From assembly GCA_019243975.1 (NCBI GenBank), contig JAFATL010000270.1, positions 1 through 7,951 of the forward strand: 7,951 bases of DNA, read 5' to 3'. Position 1 is the stretch's first letter. Each line of letters starts with the position of its first letter. The DNA is from Actinomycetota bacterium (GTDB taxonomy: Bacteria; Actinomycetota; Acidimicrobiia; Acidimicrobiales; JAFATL01). Below are positions 5,891-7,951 of this stretch, piece by piece. The translations under genes and the position numbers were made by a program. Under the pieces are notes generated by a model, which saw only the letters and a program-made list of their open reading frames with translations, did no database searches and was not told the origin of the DNA.

Positions 5891-7135
5891 GTGATTGGCC
5901 TGCTCGCCGGGGGCGTTGCCGTTGTGCTGCTCGCCGCCCTGGCGATATGGGGCTGGACCTCGCGCCGGGCGACCGCCCGTCGCATCGAGGCAGCCGCCAC
6001 GCGCATCGAGGGACCCGAGGTGGAGCTTTCTTCCGGTGGGGGGCTCGAGGGCGCCATCGGTCGGCTGGAGCGGGCCGTGGACGCCACCGGCGTCCGGTCG
6101 GTCGAGAGCCGAGCGGCGGTCGACCGCATGGCCCAGGCGCTCGAATCGATCGACTGCGGCGTGGTGCTGTGCGATGAAGCCGGCAACGTCGTGTACCGAA
6201 ACACGTTGGCGCAGGCCTACGCCGGCGCCCGCCACGCCGAGGCGTTGGCCGAGCAGGCTACCGAAGACGTGCTGCGGGCCGCCCTCGACGGCGACCGCCA
6301 GTCGCGCACCGTGGATCTCTACGGCCCGCCTCGCCGCAACCTGAAGGTGGCGGCGTTCCCGTTGACCGACGGCCGTCGGGCCATCGGCGCGGTGGCAGTG
6401 ATCGAAGACGTGTCGGAACGCCGCCGTCTCGAAGCCGTGCGCCGCGACTTCGTGGCCAACGTGAGCCACGAGCTCAAGACACCCGTCGGCGCCCTGGGCC
6501 TGCTCGCCGAGACGCTGGCGGACGAAGACGACCCCGGTGTCACCCGTCGCCTGGCCGAGCGCATGCAGCTGGAGGCGGCCCGGGTGGCGCGCATCATCGA
6601 CGACCTGCTCGACCTCAGCCGGTTGGAGGCGGAAGAAGCGCCGGTGCGCGAGCCCGTCGCTATGCACCTGATCGTGGCCCAGGCCGTGGAGCAGGTGATG
6701 CCCGCGGCCGAGCACCGCGAGATCGCCATCAGGGTCGGCAACATCCCCAAGCGGCTCACGGTCGTGGGTGACCGCCGGCAGCTGGTCTCGTCGGTCTACA
6801 ACCTGCTGGAGAACGCGGTGAAGTACTCGTCCGACGGCGACGAGGTCGAGGTCGGGTGCCGCGCGTCGGGAAACTTCACCGAGTTGTCGGTGCGCGACCG
6901 CGGGATCGGCATTCCCTCGCGGGACCACGAGCGGATCTTCGAGCGCTTCTACCGCGTCGACCGGGCGCGGGGACGCGACACGGGTGGCACCGGCCTCGGT
7001 CTGTCGATCGTGCGCCACGTGCTCACCAACCACGGCGGCGACATCACGGTGCAGTCACGCGAAGGCGAAGGCTCCGTGTTCACCATGCGACTGCCCACCG
7101 GCCCCGGCCTGGTGGCGGTCCCCGAGGCAGGATGA
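5891..7135 (+). CDS. phoR: PhoR/SenX3-like sensor histidine kinase
   Basis: Membrane-bound kinase that phosphorylates the response regulator encoded 3 nt downstream. With GTG 5891 as start the protein has 414 residues; GTG at 5882 in the same frame would add three. Order: one membrane helix (about 2-22) followed by an Arg-rich cytoplasmic flank, a polar linker, a PAS-like domain (about 82-180, including CGVVLCDEAGNVVYRN), the HisKA domain with H-box VSHELKTP and phospho-acceptor His193, then the ATPase domain. ATPase motifs are the N-box LLENAVKYS (Asn308), G1 DRGIGIP (336-342), F-box FERFYRVD (350-357) and G2 GGTGLGLS (365-372). All catalytic residues are present. There is almost no extracytoplasmic segment, so phosphate is unlikely to be sensed directly outside the cell; input from PstSCAB through PhoU is the likely route. 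The closest known relatives by architecture are SenX3 and actinobacterial PhoR. Confidence 0.93.
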   Translation: MIGLLAGGVAVVLLAALAIWGWTSRRATARRIEAAATRIEGPEVELSSGGGLEGAIGRLERAVDATGVRSVESRAAVDRMAQALESIDCGVVLCDEAGNVVYRNTLAQAYAGARHAEALAEQATEDVLRAALDGDRQSRTVDLYGPPRRNLKVAAFPLTDGRRAIGAVAVIEDVSERRRLEAVRRDFVANVSHELKTPVGALGLLAETLADEDDPGVTRRLAERMQLEAARVARIIDDLLDLSRLEAEEAPVREPVAMHLIVAQAVEQVMPAAEHREIAIRVGNIPKRLTVVGDRRQLVSSVYNLLENAVKYSSDGDEVEVGCRASGNFTELSVRDRGIGIPSRDHERIFERFYRVDRARGRDTGGTGLGLSIVRHVLTNHGGDITVQSREGEGSVFTMRLPTGPGLVAVPEAG

Positions 7136-7138
7136 TCA

Positions 7139-7843
7139 ATGGCTGAGCCGCACAACACCGTCCTCGTCGTCGAAGACGAGGAGTCGTTCGTCGAGGCGCT
7201 GGTCGTGGGCCTCAAGCGCGAAGGGTTCCGGGTGAAGGTTGCCCGTGACGGCCTCGAAGCGCTCGAGGTGTTCGACGGGACGCGCCCCGACCTGGTGCTC
7301 CTCGACGTGATGCTTCCCAAGATGTCGGGCGTCGACGTGTGCCGCGAGATCCGCAACAAGTCGCGCGTGCCGATCATCATGGTCACCGCCAAGGGCTCCG
7401 AGATCGACACCGTCGTGGGCCTCGAGGTGGGCGCCGACGACTACGTCACCAAGCCGTACCGGCTGCGCGAGCTGGTCGCCCGCATGCGGGCCGTGCTGCG
7501 CCGGGCGCCCAGCGAGGAGGGCATGCAGACGAGTGGCGAGGCCCTGACGGTCGGCGACGTCTGGCTCGATCCGGAGCGCCACGAGGTCAGCGTGCGAGGC
7601 GACGAGGTCACGCTGCCGCTCAAGGAGTTCGAGCTGCTGGAGTTGTTGCTCGACAACGCCGGCCGCGTGCTCACGCGCGAGACGTTGATCGACCGCGTGT
7701 GGGGCCCGCACTACGTGGGCGACACGAAAACGCTCGATGTCCACATCAAGCGCATCCGGGCCAAGATCGAGGAAGACCCCTCGCGGCCGACGCGGATCAC
7801 CACGATCCGCGGCCTCGGCTACCGCTACGAGAAGCCCCGCTGA
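7139..7843 (+). CDS. phoP: PhoP/RegX3-like OmpR-family response regulator
   Basis: DNA-binding regulator and partner of the adjacent kinase, expected to activate pst and other phosphate-starvation genes by binding 11-nt direct repeats. The 234 residues comprise a receiver domain (about 7-122) and an OmpR-type winged helix (about 135-232). The receiver has the acidic pair Glu12-Asp13, phospho-acceptor Asp56 in LLDVMLP, switch Thr83 and Lys105 in TKP. In the effector domain, LPLKEFELLE (159-168), the recognition-helix region VGDTKTLDVHIKRIRAKI (193-210) and TIRGLGYRYE (222-231) closely follow mycobacterial RegX3 and Streptomyces PhoP as I recall them; the name regX3 would be equally apt. The ATG at 7139 is 3 nt after the kinase stop, with AGGA at 7129-7132 as a ribosome-binding site. 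No residue needed for phosphorylation is missing. Confidence 0.95.
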   Translation: MAEPHNTVLVVEDEESFVEALVVGLKREGFRVKVARDGLEALEVFDGTRPDLVLLDVMLPKMSGVDVCREIRNKSRVPIIMVTAKGSEIDTVVGLEVGADDYVTKPYRLRELVARMRAVLRRAPSEEGMQTSGEALTVGDVWLDPERHEVSVRGDEVTLPLKEFELLELLLDNAGRVLTRETLIDRVWGPHYVGDTKTLDVHIKRIRAKIEEDPSRPTRITTIRGLGYRYEKPR

Positions 7844-7951
7844 AGCTCAGCTGACACCCGCCGTCTGATCAGCAGTCGCAGCGCGGCTGCGCCGGCGAAC
7901 CCGGCGCCGGCGACGATTCCGGCCACCGCCAGCCACGCCGGGACCCTCACG
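7825..7951 (-). CDS. C-terminal end of a convergent, probably membrane-anchored protein, partial
   Basis: On the minus strand a frame is open from the window edge to TAG at 7827-7825. It encodes about 41 visible residues: a hydrophobic run AWLAVAGIVAGAGFAGAAA, then LRLLIRRRV and a short polar tail. This looks like a C-terminal transmembrane helix with a positive cytoplasmic flank. The other two minus frames are Arg-rich or stop early, and the + frames in 7844-7951 read as low-complexity shadow. The stop lies inside the response-regulator gene, so the two convergent genes would overlap by 19 nt. A GTG occurs at 7950-7948, at the very edge, and could be internal. No family can be assigned; chance openness in GC-rich DNA cannot be excluded. 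Confidence 0.4.
   Translation of the reverse strand, partial: VRVPAWLAVAGIVAGAGFAGAAALRLLIRRRVSAELQRGFS

Noticed and set aside
5080..7033. Two minus-strand open frames (5080-6204 and 5603-7033) opposite phoU and the kinase gene
   Set aside because: The translations have no recognisable motif and read as compositional shadows of the + strand genes.
7877..7912. GC-rich hairpins downstream of the response-regulator gene (for example CGCAGC-GCG-GCTGCG at 7877-7891) as a terminator
   Set aside because: No T-tract follows and the segment is explained at least as well as codons of the minus-strand membrane helix.

Overview
The window is a compact, single-strand phosphate-homeostasis locus from a high-GC bacterium, almost certainly an actinobacterium. 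The signs are strong G/C bias at third codon positions, GTG starts, a RegX3/PhoP-type response regulator, an actinobacterial-style PstA with an N-terminal extension, and 11-nt direct repeats like the Streptomyces PHO box. A lineage such as Acidimicrobiia is plausible, but the sequence alone does not fix the taxon.

Layout, all on the + strand unless noted. (1) 1-1140: 3' part of a Ppx/GppA-family phosphatase with a C-terminal HD domain (exopolyphosphatase type), cut by the window edge. (2) 1141-1228: short regulatory gap; three in-phase 11-nt repeats (1133-1165) start inside the end of the phosphatase gene. (3) 1229-5751: pstS-pstC-pstA-pstB-phoU, with gaps of 10 nt or less or overlaps at every junction, clearly one operon encoding the high-affinity phosphate ABC importer and its regulator. 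(4) 5752-5890: regulatory gap with a reverse-oriented two-unit PHO-like box and a -10 hexamer placed so that the kinase mRNA would be leaderless. (5) 5891-7843: phoR/senX3-like sensor kinase and phoP/regX3-like response regulator, 3 nt apart. (6) 7825-7951, minus strand: C-terminal end of a convergent, probably membrane-anchored protein, partial.

How they work together: PstS captures periplasmic phosphate, PstC/PstA form the channel and PstB hydrolyses ATP. PhoU reports transporter state to the kinase, which has one membrane helix, a PAS domain and no extracytoplasmic sensor. The kinase controls the response regulator, whose likely targets are the PHO-box-like repeats before pstS and perhaps before its own kinase gene. 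The polyphosphate hydrolase upstream could supply phosphate from intracellular stores. The locus thus holds a full sensing, uptake, storage-mobilisation and feedback loop. I found no mobile element, CRISPR array, tRNA, rRNA or riboswitch. The genes are well-known families; the more novel points are the regulatory sites and the gene order.
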